A DNA stretch of 53,670 bases from Candidatus Kuenenia hertensis. GTDB lineage: Bacteria > Planctomycetota > Brocadiia > Brocadiales > Brocadiaceae. Position numbers and translations under genes: made by a program. Positions within the stretch are counted from its first letter, which is position 1; every line of letters starts with the position of its first letter. The notes beneath the pieces are model-generated. The model made no database searches, was not told the DNA's origin, and worked only from the letters and a program-made list of their open reading frames with translations. The DNA lies in NCBI GenBank assembly GCA_021646465.1, contig SOET01000031.1, positions 1-53,670 on the forward strand, read 5' to 3'. Positions 26,640 through 36,157 of the stretch are shown one piece after another.

Positions 26640-27152
26640 CTATCTTGCCACTTTATAGGCAATAATATTTACCAGTTCAATCTGGTACGTTTTGTTCAGA
26701 TCTTGTATTCCAATCGCGGCTCGGGTGGGGCATGATTTCACAAACTCTTTGTATACGGCATTCATCTCACCCCAGTAATCCATATTCTTAAGAAAAATAA
26801 TCATGTTCACAATTCTATCAAGTTTTGAACCCATACTTTCCAATGCAGTTTTCACGTTTGAAAAAACCAATTTGAATTGTTCTTTTGGTACGAGACTTGG
26901 CACTTCTCCCGTTGAGTCGACAGGGATAAAACCTCCGCAACGTATTTTAATCGCCCGCACTTTTGCAAGCCTTACCATGTCCTCTTCAAAATAATCGCTC
27001 ATCAGCCCGATTTGCCGTTCCGGCTGTTTCCCGACATTTTTTAATGAATCCTTTAGTATCAGGTCTAATAATTTATCTCTTTCTTCAAACGACAACTGCT
27101 GTGCTTTATCAACAGACATCGCATCCAAATCCGCTAAAGTTAAATTTGCCAT
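26640..27152 (-). CDS. RidA/YjgF-family protein
   Basis: This 170-residue protein has the Rid fold core: FSNVKTALESMGSKLDRIVNMIIFL, MNAVYKEFVKSCPTRAAIGIQDL and a C-terminal IELVNIIAYK. The arginine of PTRAAI is the one that binds the imine substrate carboxylate in active RidA enzymes, so 2-aminoacrylate or a related imine deaminase activity is possible. An unusual N-terminal extension of about 50 residues precedes the domain. It lies downstream of the glutamate-synthase-like gene in the same direction with about 200 bases between them; it may belong to the sigma-54 operon. Confidence 0.8.
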   Translation of the reverse strand: MANLTLADLDAMSVDKAQQLSFEERDKLLDLILKDSLKNVGKQPERQIGLMSDYFEEDMVRLAKVRAIKIRCGGFIPVDSTGEVPSLVPKEQFKLVFSNVKTALESMGSKLDRIVNMIIFLKNMDYWGEMNAVYKEFVKSCPTRAAIGIQDLNKTYQIELVNIIAYKVAR

Positions 27153-27355
27153 TACTTTCCTCTATTCATTTCGTTAATAATGTAAAAAATATTCCCGTAA
27201 GGTACAACCCACTGTTGCACCTCTTTTGCCTGATTATAGAAAGAGGGGGGTAGAGGGTGGAATATTTATGCATATTTGCGCCACCTTCTCATCCCCTCTT
27301 TTCCGGAGGAAGCTCTTGTGAAAATTCCTCTTATAATGCGAAGAAACAAAGGGAA

Positions 27356-28933
27356 TCATGCATCCAGAACCCTTTCTGCCTGTTCTTTGTCATAATCCAT
27401 GATATAGGTGATTCCTGTGGCATCTGTTGCTTCTCTCGTTAAAGTGAAAATATCATCCCTTGTGATGTCCATAATCGACCATCTCCTCGACCCGGCCATT
27501 AGCTGTCTCAGCCCCGTTGCCAATCGCTGATAATAAGAATACATTCCAATGGCGCCGATGGGAATATTGCCAAATTGATCTTTTACCTTTTGTGAGTAAT
27601 AGAAGATTTGATCAGTAGAAGAGCCATATTCCGAAACAGGCTTTGGAACCTTTCCTTCGGCAACCGCCTTGCCGATTGTGTTGCCAACCATGGCAGCGCA
27701 AATGGTAGACCGGGACATTCCAACCGCCTTAATAAATGGAGATAAAAGAGCAAAAGATTTATAAATATGATCTTCTGAAACGAGCCCTCCTGCCAGGACA
27801 ATATCCGGCACATATTCTCCGCGATCCGCAAGTTTTTTACAATATTGATACGTTAGTGCGGCAATATAGACGGTTGGTAATCCCCATTCATTCATCATAC
27901 GCCAGGGGCTCATGCCCGTTCCGCCGCCGGAACCATCGATCGTCAAAACGTCTATCCTCGCCCATGAGGCAAACTTAATTGCACGCGCTAAATCAGAAGG
28001 ACGGTAAGATCCCGTTTTCAAAAAGATATATTTAGCGCCAGCATCTCTTAAATGTTGTACATTATCCATGAAACCATCAAATGCACGCGATACTGCGTCG
28101 GGTATTGCACAAATTCTGGTATGCCTTTCAAATCCCTTAATTGTACCGTTCTGAAATGCCTGCTGCGTAATGGGATCTTCAGGGTCGGGGATAACAACAT
28201 AGCCAAGTTTTTTTAACCGGATGGCTTTTTCTAAGGAGGTCAATTTAACCTCGCCGCCAATATTTTTAGCGCCCTGGCCCCATTTCAATTCGAGGGCGTC
28301 CGCTCCTAATTTTTCCAGACAGTACGGTAATACACCAAGACGCCAGTCTTCCTGGTTTGCCTGAATTGCAATAAAACCATAACCATCTGTTTGATAATCT
28401 TTAAAAGACTTGAAACGCCTTATTAATTCCGGGCTGTTAGTGACTTTGCCGTCCGTTATGGTTGAATTGTCATCCATCGCAGCCACATTTTCTCCAAGAA
28501 CAATGCCTGAACCACAAATAGCCGCACCTGTACCTAAAGATTCGAAGTGGGTTTGGGCAATTTTTGTCGAACCAAGTCCGGTACAAATTATAGGAACCCG
28601 CAATTTAAGGCCACCGTCTCTCCCCATTTTCGTTTCGATGCTGGCGTTGGTAAACAGGTCATATTCCCTTTGGTGGTGACCGGTGATTGAACCCGTTATG
28701 TTGAAATGTGAAAAATCAACAGGAAAATCCTTTTGTGCCCCGGCAGTAATCTCGCCAAAAGGTACCGGATAAATTGCTTCAGGCCCCCTGTAGGCGGATT
28801 TACCAATTTCACAATATCCGGGGCATCCATCCAGGCACGTAACACACATACCACTTTGGGGCAATACTTCATCACCTAAACGGGTCCATGTGCCGGTAGC
28901 CCTTGATCTGTTTGGGATAAACAAGGATCCCAT
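27356..28933 (-). CDS. FMN-binding glutamate synthase-like domain protein
   Basis: This 525-residue protein matches the central plus FMN domain of the glutamate synthase large subunit: LKWGQGAKNIGGEVKL, VLTIDGSGGGTGMSPWRMMNEWGLPT, LAGGLVSEDHIYKSFAL and AVGMSRSTICAAMVGN. No glutamine amidotransferase domain is present, as in archaeal-type or stand-alone GOGAT-like proteins. A cysteine cluster near the N-terminus (CVTCLDGCPGYC, about residues 33-44) could bind a small Fe-S centre. It would bind FMN and transfer electrons and perhaps ammonia, but the substrate cannot be fixed from sequence. GGAGT precedes the start; it follows the diiron oxidase gene by 73 bases. Confidence 0.85.
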   Translation of the reverse strand: MGSLFIPNRSRATGTWTRLGDEVLPQSGMCVTCLDGCPGYCEIGKSAYRGPEAIYPVPFGEITAGAQKDFPVDFSHFNITGSITGHHQREYDLFTNASIETKMGRDGGLKLRVPIICTGLGSTKIAQTHFESLGTGAAICGSGIVLGENVAAMDDNSTITDGKVTNSPELIRRFKSFKDYQTDGYGFIAIQANQEDWRLGVLPYCLEKLGADALELKWGQGAKNIGGEVKLTSLEKAIRLKKLGYVVIPDPEDPITQQAFQNGTIKGFERHTRICAIPDAVSRAFDGFMDNVQHLRDAGAKYIFLKTGSYRPSDLARAIKFASWARIDVLTIDGSGGGTGMSPWRMMNEWGLPTVYIAALTYQYCKKLADRGEYVPDIVLAGGLVSEDHIYKSFALLSPFIKAVGMSRSTICAAMVGNTIGKAVAEGKVPKPVSEYGSSTDQIFYYSQKVKDQFGNIPIGAIGMYSYYQRLATGLRQLMAGSRRWSIMDITRDDIFTLTREATDATGITYIMDYDKEQAERVLDA

Positions 28934-29006
28934 AAAATACTCCTTTCCTTGTTGTTAACAAATTGAACCGCTAGAATACGTCTAGCGCGCCAACAGTTTT
29001 TTTTGA

Positions 29007-29717
29007 TTAAAATTTGGTTGCCTTCTCTAATCCATCCCACAAAACAGTTCTTGCATCAAGGAAATCAAAAGCGCCCTTTCTTATTTTTCTCTGTTGCTCT
29101 TCGGTTTTAGAGCAAAATGCCAAAGAGTGCCTTATGTTTGCGGCATGCTCAACATCGAGTTCAATATGAGCAGAAAAGAAGAGTACGGCATCATCATTTA
29201 AGCCGGCACGTTTACAGCCTTCACGAATCGGCTGATACATTGTGGGCACTATAAATTCGGTTCCTGGTCCCAATGCACCTAGCGCTTCAACGTAATCCAT
29301 ATAATGAATGTTTAGGTATTTTTCGACAAACAGTTTTGTCTCCGGCAGCATTACTATGCTGTCCAATGCCGACTGATCGGTATTAACTCCAGCAGCTTTT
29401 AAAAATCTGCGGAAAATAGCAGGGTGGGTGAGCTCTGCATCCATACCTCTTTGCTCTTCAGTTCTGCCGCCGTATTCTTCAAATAAATTCTTAATTAAAG
29501 GAGCCCTGCCCGCCTCATCAGGACAAATTGCAACCGCTCCGGCCAAATAGCGCGAAAAATGCCTTGAAAAACAATAATATTGCTCCGCATATAATTTTAC
29601 GGCCTTCATATCTGCTTTTGCTCTGAATTTTTGCAGATATGTGTGATTATTAACCGCCGGATGTTTTAAAATATCTGATTCTAATTTGTCAAAAAATTCT
29701 CCCGTTGACATAGCCAT
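29007..29717 (-). CDS. TenA/PqqC-like heme-oxygenase-fold diiron oxidase
   Basis: This 236-residue all-helical protein fits the HDO (heme-oxygenase-like diiron oxidase) group related to CADD, UndA and PqqC. Probable metal ligands are E80 or E81 (NLFEEYGG), H98 (LTHPAIF), E154 (GPGTEF), and H184-x3-D188-x2-H191 in SAHIELDVEHA. Enzymes of this fold perform O2-dependent or radical oxidations of small carboxylates or amino acids. In an anaerobe it could use another oxidant or act as a low-oxygen enzyme; I do not assign a substrate. It is the first gene after a strong sigma-54 promoter and the NtrC-type regulator gene. Confidence 0.8.
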   Translation of the reverse strand: MAMSTGEFFDKLESDILKHPAVNNHTYLQKFRAKADMKAVKLYAEQYYCFSRHFSRYLAGAVAICPDEAGRAPLIKNLFEEYGGRTEEQRGMDAELTHPAIFRRFLKAAGVNTDQSALDSIVMLPETKLFVEKYLNIHYMDYVEALGALGPGTEFIVPTMYQPIREGCKRAGLNDDAVLFFSAHIELDVEHAANIRHSLAFCSKTEEQQRKIRKGAFDFLDARTVLWDGLEKATKF

Positions 29718-29991
29718 AATTTTTAACTCCTTCTAAAAATAATGTAAATTTTCAAACTATCTATTAAAACACTTCTCAATACTAACAATACTTTACAAGC
29801 ACAACTTCCTTATTAAATTTAACGTATCTTTGTTTAATTAAATTGACCCGCCTCCTTTCATAAATAAACAAATTATCATGAAAATTTTTTGATGTTCTGT
29901 TTTTTCAGAGATAAAAAATTCAATACATCACTTAGATTATGAAAACGTGTTTTTTTGTTTTTTGGTACATTCAAACGTCTGAATAAACAGG

Positions 29992-30009
29992 ATGCAATCG
30001 TTGTGCCCA
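29992..30009 (-). promoter_or_regulatory. sigma-54 (-24/-12) promoter of the diiron oxidase operon
   Basis: On the minus strand it reads TGGGCACAACGATTGCAT. GG at 30007-30006 and GC at 29995-29994 are in the exact 12-base step. It shares GGCACAACG-N-TTGC and the A/T-run just upstream with the protoglobin promoter at 13077-13093. It directs transcription toward the start at 29717. Confidence 0.7.
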
Positions 30010-30094
30010 AAAAAATAATTATTTTTGCCGTCTCAGTAAGTGATTGATATGTAAACGTTTATTTGTATCGCTGGTGCTTTATGTGTGAAGCGGT

Positions 30095-30115
30095 TTGTCT
30101 TAGGCGGAGAGACAA
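30095..30115. promoter_or_regulatory. dyad, candidate enhancer for the NtrC-type regulator
   Basis: TTGTCT-N9-AGACAA is a perfect 6-base dyad centred about 100 bases upstream of the -24 element at 30007, a usual position for binding of sigma-54 activators. No identical full dyad is found before the protoglobin promoter; only a half-like TGTCTT near 13228. Confidence 0.4.
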
Positions 30116-30160
30116 TTAATTGGTTTTCCGAAAAAATTACGCTGAAATGAAGTGGGGTGG

Positions 30161-30183
30161 AAAAAAGAGCGAAAATTTTTCGC
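30161..30183 (-). terminator. terminator of the NtrC-type regulator gene
   Basis: On the minus strand a short GCGAA/TTCGC-type stem (30169-30183) is followed by TCTTTTTT. A second inverted repeat, GGGATTTTCT/AGAAAATCCC (30188-30197 with 30215-30224), lies between it and the gene end. Confidence 0.5.
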
Positions 30184-30283
30184 ATTAGGGATTTTCTTTC
30201 GGGGAACTTTTAGCAGAAAATCCCTTTTGTTTAATATTGATATGTATCTTTATTAAGTTAAAACGAAAGAAATTTTTTCGTCA

Positions 30284-31630
30284 TTAACTCCATTCTTTGG
30301 TTTTGTATTCAATTTTTCGTGTAGATATGCCCAATATTTTTGCAGCGGATTGTTTGCTGCCATTGGTTACCTGAAGTGTTTTTTGAATAATCTCTTTTTC
30401 GGCTTCTTTGAGGGTAGTGCCTATGGGTATTTTAATTACCGGTACATATTCATTATCCGGTATAATGCCCTCCGGTAATTGATCAATTGAAATAGTATCG
30501 CTTTTGCACAGCACAACAGCCCGTTCTATGGTATTTTCCAATTCTCTGATATTGCCATGCCAATGGTGAGAACACAGCACTTTTATTGCCTCGGGGTCAA
30601 GTCCTTTTATCTCTTTCTTGTATTTCTTTGCGTATTTAACAACAAAATAATTTGAAAGAATGGGAATATCTTCTTTTCTTTCTCTCAACGAGGGAAGATG
30701 GATGCTGATAACGTTGAGACGGTAAAACAAATCTTCCCTGAATCTCCCTTCCGAAACTTCCTTTTCGAGGTTGCGATTTGTTGCGGCAATAAATCGCACA
30801 TCCACTTTTATTGTTTTTTCTCCGCCAACGCGTTCAAACTCTCCTTTTTCCAGAACGCGCAATAATTTCACCTGAACTTTCAGGCTCATCTCCGCTAATT
30901 CATCCAGGAAAAGAGTTCCACCGTCTGCCAGTTCAAATCTCCCTTTTCGGGATTGTATAGCCCCCGTAAAAGCGCCCTTTTCATGACCAAATAATTCGCT
31001 CTCCAGCACACCTTCCGATAGTGCAGCACAATGCAATGCCACGAATGGCTTTCCTGCCCTTTCGCTTCGGTAATGTATGGCATGTGCCACGAGTTCCTTT
31101 CCCGTTCCCGTCTCTCCCAGAATAAGAACAGAGGCTGTACTGGGAGCAACATCCTCAATCATTTTAAAAATCCGGTGCATTTGTGGTGATCCGCCTACCA
31201 GTTCGGAAAATTTATATTTATCCTTTAATTCTTCTTTTAGCTGGCGATTTTGAAGAATGAGTTGTTGTTTATTCCACAGTTTTTCCAAAACCAATTCAAG
31301 CTCTTCGACGTTAACCGGTTTTGTTAAATATTCATCTGCTCCGTGTTTCACAGCATCTACCGCCGATTTGATAGAACTGTATGCAGTCATTACTATAATG
31401 GCAATAGATTCGTCTTTTTTCTTTATTTCCTGGAGCAATGACAACCCGCCCATCCCCGGAAGCTTCATGTCTGTTATAACAATATCAAAACTTTCCCTGG
31501 AAAGTTGATTCAAGGCTTCGTAGCCGGAAGAAACACCGGAGGCGGCATATCCGCTCCGCGTTAAGATTTTGATCAATCCGTCGAGTGTGTTTTTATCGTC
31601 TTCGACCAGTAATAACTTTGGTTTTGTCAT
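30284..31630 (-). CDS. sigma-54-dependent response regulator (NtrC family)
   Basis: This 448-residue activator has a receiver domain with phospho-acceptor D54 (VITDMKLPG), an AAA+ domain with GETGTGKE, the sigma-54 contact loop GAFTGA, LFLDELAEM and a C-terminal Fis-type helix-turn-helix (SKQSAAKILGISTRKIEYK). Its partner kinase gene lies 21 bases upstream in the same direction. Downstream lies a sigma-54 promoter for the diiron oxidase operon, the most likely target; the similar promoter of the protoglobin gene is a second candidate target. Confidence 0.92.
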   Translation of the reverse strand: MTKPKLLLVEDDKNTLDGLIKILTRSGYAASGVSSGYEALNQLSRESFDIVITDMKLPGMGGLSLLQEIKKKDESIAIIVMTAYSSIKSAVDAVKHGADEYLTKPVNVEELELVLEKLWNKQQLILQNRQLKEELKDKYKFSELVGGSPQMHRIFKMIEDVAPSTASVLILGETGTGKELVAHAIHYRSERAGKPFVALHCAALSEGVLESELFGHEKGAFTGAIQSRKGRFELADGGTLFLDELAEMSLKVQVKLLRVLEKGEFERVGGEKTIKVDVRFIAATNRNLEKEVSEGRFREDLFYRLNVISIHLPSLRERKEDIPILSNYFVVKYAKKYKKEIKGLDPEAIKVLCSHHWHGNIRELENTIERAVVLCKSDTISIDQLPEGIIPDNEYVPVIKIPIGTTLKEAEKEIIQKTLQVTNGSKQSAAKILGISTRKIEYKTKEWS

Positions 31631-31651
31631 GCTTTTATTAAAACCCTTTTT

Positions 31652-32737
31652 CTAATCCTGATTCACAGGAACAGTAATAAGAAATTTGCTGCCAACAGTA
31701 GAGGGAGCCAACCGTATCGTTCCTCCATGAATCTGAATAATGTTTTGCGCGGAAGAAAGGCCTATACCGGTACCTCCATCCTTGGTAGTATAGAATAAAT
31801 TAAATATTTTACTCCTGAATTCTTCCGGTATGCCAGGTCCTGTATCCTGGCAGGTAATAATGATTTCGTCCTTTATATTACCGGCGCTTATATACATTTC
31901 TCCACCGTCCGGCATTGCTTCAATACCATTGATAAGAATGTTTAAAATGGCCTGTTTTATCTTATCCTTGTCAATATATGCAGCAGGAATGTTGTCCATG
32001 ACATCTAACTTCAACTGAATACCATTCAGTTGTGCCTGCGGCTCAAGCAATGCAACAATGTCCGTGAGCATTTCGTGAATTTTTACGTGACTTCTGTTAA
32101 GCTCGCCTGTTTTTGCAAACTGTAAACATTCTTCTACAAAACTGCTTAAGCGATTTATTTCGTTTTGAACAATGGACACAATTTTTAACAATTCATTTTT
32201 TTGGTCACTGCCATTATTGTAACTATCATTAATTTCATGCTTTAAAACTAATAGTTGAACGTTCATGGCGTTGAGGGGATTTTTTATTTCATGAGCTAAT
32301 TCAGATGCAAGTGCGCCAAAAGATGATAATGTTTTTGATTTGATGACTTCGTCAGAAAACCTTTTTGTTTCGTTAACGTCCTCTATAACAGAAATGATAT
32401 GGGTAACCCTTCCTTCTCTGTCCTTAATAGGCGAAACATTTACTCTAATCCATGATTCACTATCGTCTCCTCTGTTAATCAAAAGTTCTCGTGAGCCATG
32501 GGAAAGGCTGCCATTCAGGATTTCCGTACCAGGACAACATTTATCCGTTATGCACAACCCTGAAGAAGTATGGCATTTAAAGATATCACCACAATCTTTG
32601 CCGACAACTTCATTTTTGGTTCTTTTCGTAATTTTTTCACAAGCATGATTAAAAAAAACAACCCGGCGATTTACGTCCTGGATCATAATCCCCCTGCTTG
32701 TGTAATCTAATGCCTGGGTTAAAATATAATTTTCCAC
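31652..32737 (-). CDS. cytosolic PAS-domain sensor histidine kinase
   Basis: This 361-residue kinase has no membrane helix. A PAS domain (about 8-125) carries a cysteine-rich stretch (C49, C55, C62, C67, C68), a pattern known from PAS domains beside sigma-54 systems and able to sense redox or bind a metal centre (inference). The dimerisation box has H149 in SELAHEIKNPLNAM. The ATPase domain shows NGIEAMPDGG, DTGPGIPEE and GGTGIGLS. It is cotranscribed with the NtrC-type regulator gene. Being cytosolic, it should read an internal signal such as redox state, NO or nitrogen status. Confidence 0.92.
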   Translation of the reverse strand: MENYILTQALDYTSRGIMIQDVNRRVVFFNHACEKITKRTKNEVVGKDCGDIFKCHTSSGLCITDKCCPGTEILNGSLSHGSRELLINRGDDSESWIRVNVSPIKDREGRVTHIISVIEDVNETKRFSDEVIKSKTLSSFGALASELAHEIKNPLNAMNVQLLVLKHEINDSYNNGSDQKNELLKIVSIVQNEINRLSSFVEECLQFAKTGELNRSHVKIHEMLTDIVALLEPQAQLNGIQLKLDVMDNIPAAYIDKDKIKQAILNILINGIEAMPDGGEMYISAGNIKDEIIITCQDTGPGIPEEFRSKIFNLFYTTKDGGTGIGLSSAQNIIQIHGGTIRLAPSTVGSKFLITVPVNQD

Positions 32738-32874
32738 TGTAAAATCTCCATATATAATTCCTTTTCAAGATTATCATAATTTCTAAAAAAGGTAAATATA
32801 AAATTAACATATCCTGTTTAACCAGAAATAATTGCGATGATCTTTAAAGCCCTGGTTGTCAGTCAATAAAACGC

Positions 32875-32904
32875 TTGACACCCTTATTCACGATTCGTTA
32901 TCAT
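32875..32904 (+). promoter_or_regulatory. gltX: sigma-70-type promoter of gltX
   Basis: TTGACA (32875-32880) with a 17-18-base spacer and TTATCA/TATCAT (32898-32904). It lies about 70 bases before the gltX start in the divergent region with the kinase gene. Confidence 0.55.
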
Positions 32905-32975
32905 ATCCTGAACTATGTATTCATCCTGAAGTTTTCCTTATATTAGCATAATATATTAATACCATTTAACTTACA

Positions 32976-34328
32976 ATGAACGAAAATAATTTAAGTTCAG
33001 CGGTAAGGGTCAGATTTGCCCCCAGTCCTACTGGTTATTTACACATTGGAGGTGCAAGAACAGCTCTTTTTAACTGGCTATTTGCAAGGCATAATAACGG
33101 TGTTTTTCTTTTGCGAATCGAAGATACTGATCAGCAACGCTCTACGAAAGAGGCAACACAGGCTATTTTAGATAGTATGAAATGGCTTGGTCTGGATTGG
33201 GATGAAGGGCCATACTTCCAGAGCCAGCGGCTGCCAAAATATAAACAATACGCCGAACACCTTGTAGAAGGGGGAACGGCATATTATGATACCGATGCTG
33301 AAGGGCGTACCGCAATCAGGTTTAAGATGAAAAATAACGTTATCGTGATAAACGACCTTGTCCATGGCGCAATTACTTTTGATGCTGCCGCCATAGAAGA
33401 CTTTGTCCTTCTTAAGGCAGATGGTTTTCCCAGTTACAACTTTGCTTGTGTAGTGGATGACGCCGATATGAAAATTACCCATGTCATTCGCGGTGATGAT
33501 CATATCTCAAATACCCCAAAGCAAATTGCGCTTTATAATGCCTTAGGGTTTGAACTGCCGGAATATGCGCATATTCCGATGATTTTGGGGGAAGATGGTT
33601 CCCGTTTGAGCAAACGGCACGGGGCGACATCCGTTACTGAATACAGAGACAAAGGGTATTTGCCTCAGGCACTTGTGAATTTCCTTGCTTTGTTGGGGTG
33701 GTCTCCCGGTAACGATCAGGAAATATTATCGATCGGGGAAATGATTGAAAAATTTTCCTTAAAACGCGTAAATAAAACGAGTGCGCAATTCGATAATACA
33801 AAATTGGATTGGATGTGCGGACAGTATGTTAAGAATACGCCGATTGACCAACTTACTGCGGTTGGTAAGTTGTTTTTTGAAAAATCGGGAATTGATATTA
33901 CGAACATTTCTATGGAGTGGTTGTCCACATTGATAGAATTGTACCATGAACGGTTTAAAAATTTTCAGGAATTGGTTGATCAGACAAGATTTTTCTTTGT
34001 TAATTCCATTGAGTATGATCCGGTGGCAACGGAAAAATTTCTAAAAAAAGAAGGGGTCTCTGAGATATTGAAGGTGGTTTATTCGGCAGTTTCCTCACTG
34101 AACAGTTTTGACAGGGAAGGGTTAGAGGGATGTTTAAGGGATTTAACCGCAAAATTGGGTATCGGTTTTTCTAAAATCGCTCAACCCATAAGAGTTGCTA
34201 TAACAGGCAGAAGTGCAAGTGCGGGAATTTTTGAAACAATGGAACTTCTGGGGAGAGAAACTACTCTGAAAAGACTTGAAAACACCATAAAAAACCGGTG
34301 TGGAATTACAAATGCTGTGGGGTTGTAA
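32976..34328 (+). CDS. gltX: glutamyl-tRNA synthetase
   Basis: This 450-residue class I synthetase charges tRNA-Glu (and possibly tRNA-Gln in organisms that use the amidotransferase route). The HIGH-type motif is HIGG (23-26) in PTGYLHIGGARTALFNWL and the KMSKS-type motif is RLSKRHG. The length is slightly short of the usual 465-490 but both signature motifs and the C-terminal anticodon-binding part are present. There is no nearby glnS or gat gene. It starts a plus-strand run of housekeeping genes. Confidence 0.95.
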   Translation: MNENNLSSAVRVRFAPSPTGYLHIGGARTALFNWLFARHNNGVFLLRIEDTDQQRSTKEATQAILDSMKWLGLDWDEGPYFQSQRLPKYKQYAEHLVEGGTAYYDTDAEGRTAIRFKMKNNVIVINDLVHGAITFDAAAIEDFVLLKADGFPSYNFACVVDDADMKITHVIRGDDHISNTPKQIALYNALGFELPEYAHIPMILGEDGSRLSKRHGATSVTEYRDKGYLPQALVNFLALLGWSPGNDQEILSIGEMIEKFSLKRVNKTSAQFDNTKLDWMCGQYVKNTPIDQLTAVGKLFFEKSGIDITNISMEWLSTLIELYHERFKNFQELVDQTRFFFVNSIEYDPVATEKFLKKEGVSEILKVVYSAVSSLNSFDREGLEGCLRDLTAKLGIGFSKIAQPIRVAITGRSASAGIFETMELLGRETTLKRLENTIKNRCGITNAVGL

Positions 34329-34406
34329 ATATCCATGCAAACCGTTTTTATCAGATAAAAACTCGATAATTTTTTTCGGGTATTATTAATTTCCGGATAA
34401 TTTTGA

Positions 34407-34970
34407 ATGGACGTAAGGCTTTTCATTGCAATTGAGATTACCGACACAATACGAAAAAATTTATCAATTTTTCAAAACGACCTTAAAAAGACTTCCGCTG
34501 ACATAAAATGGGTAGCACCTGAAAATCTCCATATTACTTTAAAATTTATCGGCGCTACTGATGATGATAAAATTGGCAATATTATTACCGTCATCAATCA
34601 ATCTGTCGTTAACATAAAACCGTTTGATCTTTGCTACATGGGAGCAGGTGTTTTTCCGGCGGGCAAAAACCCGCGGGTAATTTTTGCCAAAGCGGTGGAT
34701 TCAAATGGCGTTCTGACTACTATTTACGAAAAATTAAACAGCCAGTTGTCAGTGATGGGGATAACATATGATGAACGCAAGTTTGAAGCGCACGTCACTG
34801 TCGGGAGAGTTAAAACACGTAAAAATATAAATAACCTTATGGATTGTATAAACTCATACAGAGATTTTACCTTTGGGAATGAAAATATTGATCACCTCGT
34901 GTTAATGAAGAGCGATCTCTCACGGGAGGGTCCTACCTACACGAGGTTAAATACTATTAGTTTTGGGTAA
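34407..34970 (+). CDS. thpR: RNA 2',3'-cyclic phosphodiesterase
   Basis: This 187-residue protein of the 2H phosphoesterase family (LigT/ThpR) carries the two catalytic tetrapeptides HITL (42-45) and HVTV (130-133). The family opens 2',3'-cyclic phosphates on RNA ends and was first named for 2'-5' ligation. Length and motif spacing are normal. It lies between gltX and recA, a neighbourhood often seen for this gene next to recA. Confidence 0.9.
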   Translation: MDVRLFIAIEITDTIRKNLSIFQNDLKKTSADIKWVAPENLHITLKFIGATDDDKIGNIITVINQSVVNIKPFDLCYMGAGVFPAGKNPRVIFAKAVDSNGVLTTIYEKLNSQLSVMGITYDERKFEAHVTVGRVKTRKNINNLMDCINSYRDFTFGNENIDHLVLMKSDLSREGPTYTRLNTISFG

Positions 34971-35053
34971 CTTTTCCATTACTATTTATCATATCTCGGA
35001 CGTATTAGTATTTTTATATATTATATCCTTATCCTTCTATTACAAATACAAAT

Positions 35054-36154
35054 ATGACAACCAATACAGAAATACCCGATAAAGAAAAACGGCAGCAGGC
35101 ATTAGAAAGAGCAATTTCGCACATAGACAAGCAGTTTGGAAAAGGAACAATAATGAAATTAGGGGGCGAAACAAAGTTGGATGTTCCCGTAATTTCAACC
35201 GGGGCGCTCTCGTTAGACATTGCGCTCGGCGTAGGAGGTATTCCGCGCGGGAGAGTTATCGAAATTTTCGGACAGGAATCATCAGGTAAAACAACACTAA
35301 CGCTTCAAATAATTGCAAATGCTCAGAAGGGGGGTGGAGTAGCTGCATTTATCGATGCAGAACACGCATTAGACCCTGAATATGCAAAAAAATTGGGGGT
35401 CAATTTAAATGACTTGATGGTAAACCAACCAGACACCGGAGAACAAGCACTGGAAATAGCAGAGTTACTTGTCAGGAGCAATGCCGTTGATGTTATAGTG
35501 ATTGACTCGGTAGCAGCGCTTGTACCTCGTGCTGAAATTGAAGGAGAAATGGGAGACTCACATATAGGATTACAGGCAAGGCTGATGTCACAGGCATTAC
35601 GTAAGCTCACCGCTTGCATTTCAAAATCAAGAACAAGCGTAATTTTTATCAATCAGATTCGTGAAAAGATTGGTGTTATGTATGGAGGAAGCCCGGAAAC
35701 CACTCCGGGAGGCAGAGCATTAAAATTTTACGCTTCGGTACGCATTGATATCAGGAGGATTGGAAGCATAAAAGACGGTGATGCAATAATCGGCAGCAGA
35801 GTTCGCGCCACCATTGCAAAAAATAAGGTTGCTGCTCCTTTTAAGAGAGCGGAATTTGACATTCTTTATAATACTGGCATATCACTGGCAGGAGACATCC
35901 TTGACCTTGGTGTTGAACATAATATTATAGAAAAATCAGGAACATGGTATTCATACGGAGATAGCCGACTGGGGCAGGGACGGGAGAATTCCAGGCAGTT
36001 TCTCATGGAAAAGCCCGAAATGATGAAAACTATTGAACAATCAATCATAAAAATAATGTTGCCCGCTATGGTACCTGAAAAGCTCTCCGAAAAACAAAAA
36101 CCACCTGAAAGTACAGAAAAAAACACACCTTTGAAAAAAACTAAAAGCAATTAA
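35054..36154 (+). CDS. recA: recombinase RecA
   Basis: This 366-residue protein is a full RecA without intein. Walker A is GQESSGKTT, followed by [14 protein letters not shown], the [23 protein letters not shown]1 region and the [13 protein letters not shown]2 region. The C-terminal tail is rich in K, E and P rather than acidic. It performs homologous strand exchange and triggers LexA cleavage; no lexA or recX gene is adjacent. It starts at ATG 35054 and is followed 3 bases later by alaS, an arrangement common in bacteria. Confidence 0.97.
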   Translation: MTTNTEIPDKEKRQQALERAISHIDKQFGKGTIMKLGGETKLDVPVISTGALSLDIALGVGGIPRGRVIEIFGQESSGKTTLTLQIIANAQKGGGVAAFIDAEHALDPEYAKKLGVNLNDLMVNQPDTGEQALEIAELLVRSNAVDVIVIDSVAALVPRAEIEGEMGDSHIGLQARLMSQALRKLTACISKSRTSVIFINQIREKIGVMYGGSPETTPGGRALKFYASVRIDIRRIGSIKDGDAIIGSRVRATIAKNKVAAPFKRAEFDILYNTGISLAGDILDLGVEHNIIEKSGTWYSYGDSRLGQGRENSRQFLMEKPEMMKTIEQSIIKIMLPAMVPEKLSEKQKPPESTEKNTPLKKTKSN

Positions 36155-36157
36155 TTT

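Larger units (their letters stand above)
29718..30283. other. regulatory intergenic region upstream of the diiron oxidase operon
   Basis: About 570 bases hold, from right to left, a terminator for the NtrC-type gene (30161-30183, with a second hairpin at 30188-30224), a dyad TTGTCT-N9-AGACAA at 30095-30115, a sigma-54 promoter at 29992-30009 and a leader of about 260 bases. No gene is seen. The layout is typical of an enhancer-dependent promoter. Confidence 0.6.

Noticed and set aside
26314-26658. 114-residue open frame on the plus strand
   Set aside because: It runs through an inverted-repeat element and its hairpins, overlaps the end of the convergent RidA-like gene and has no family features.
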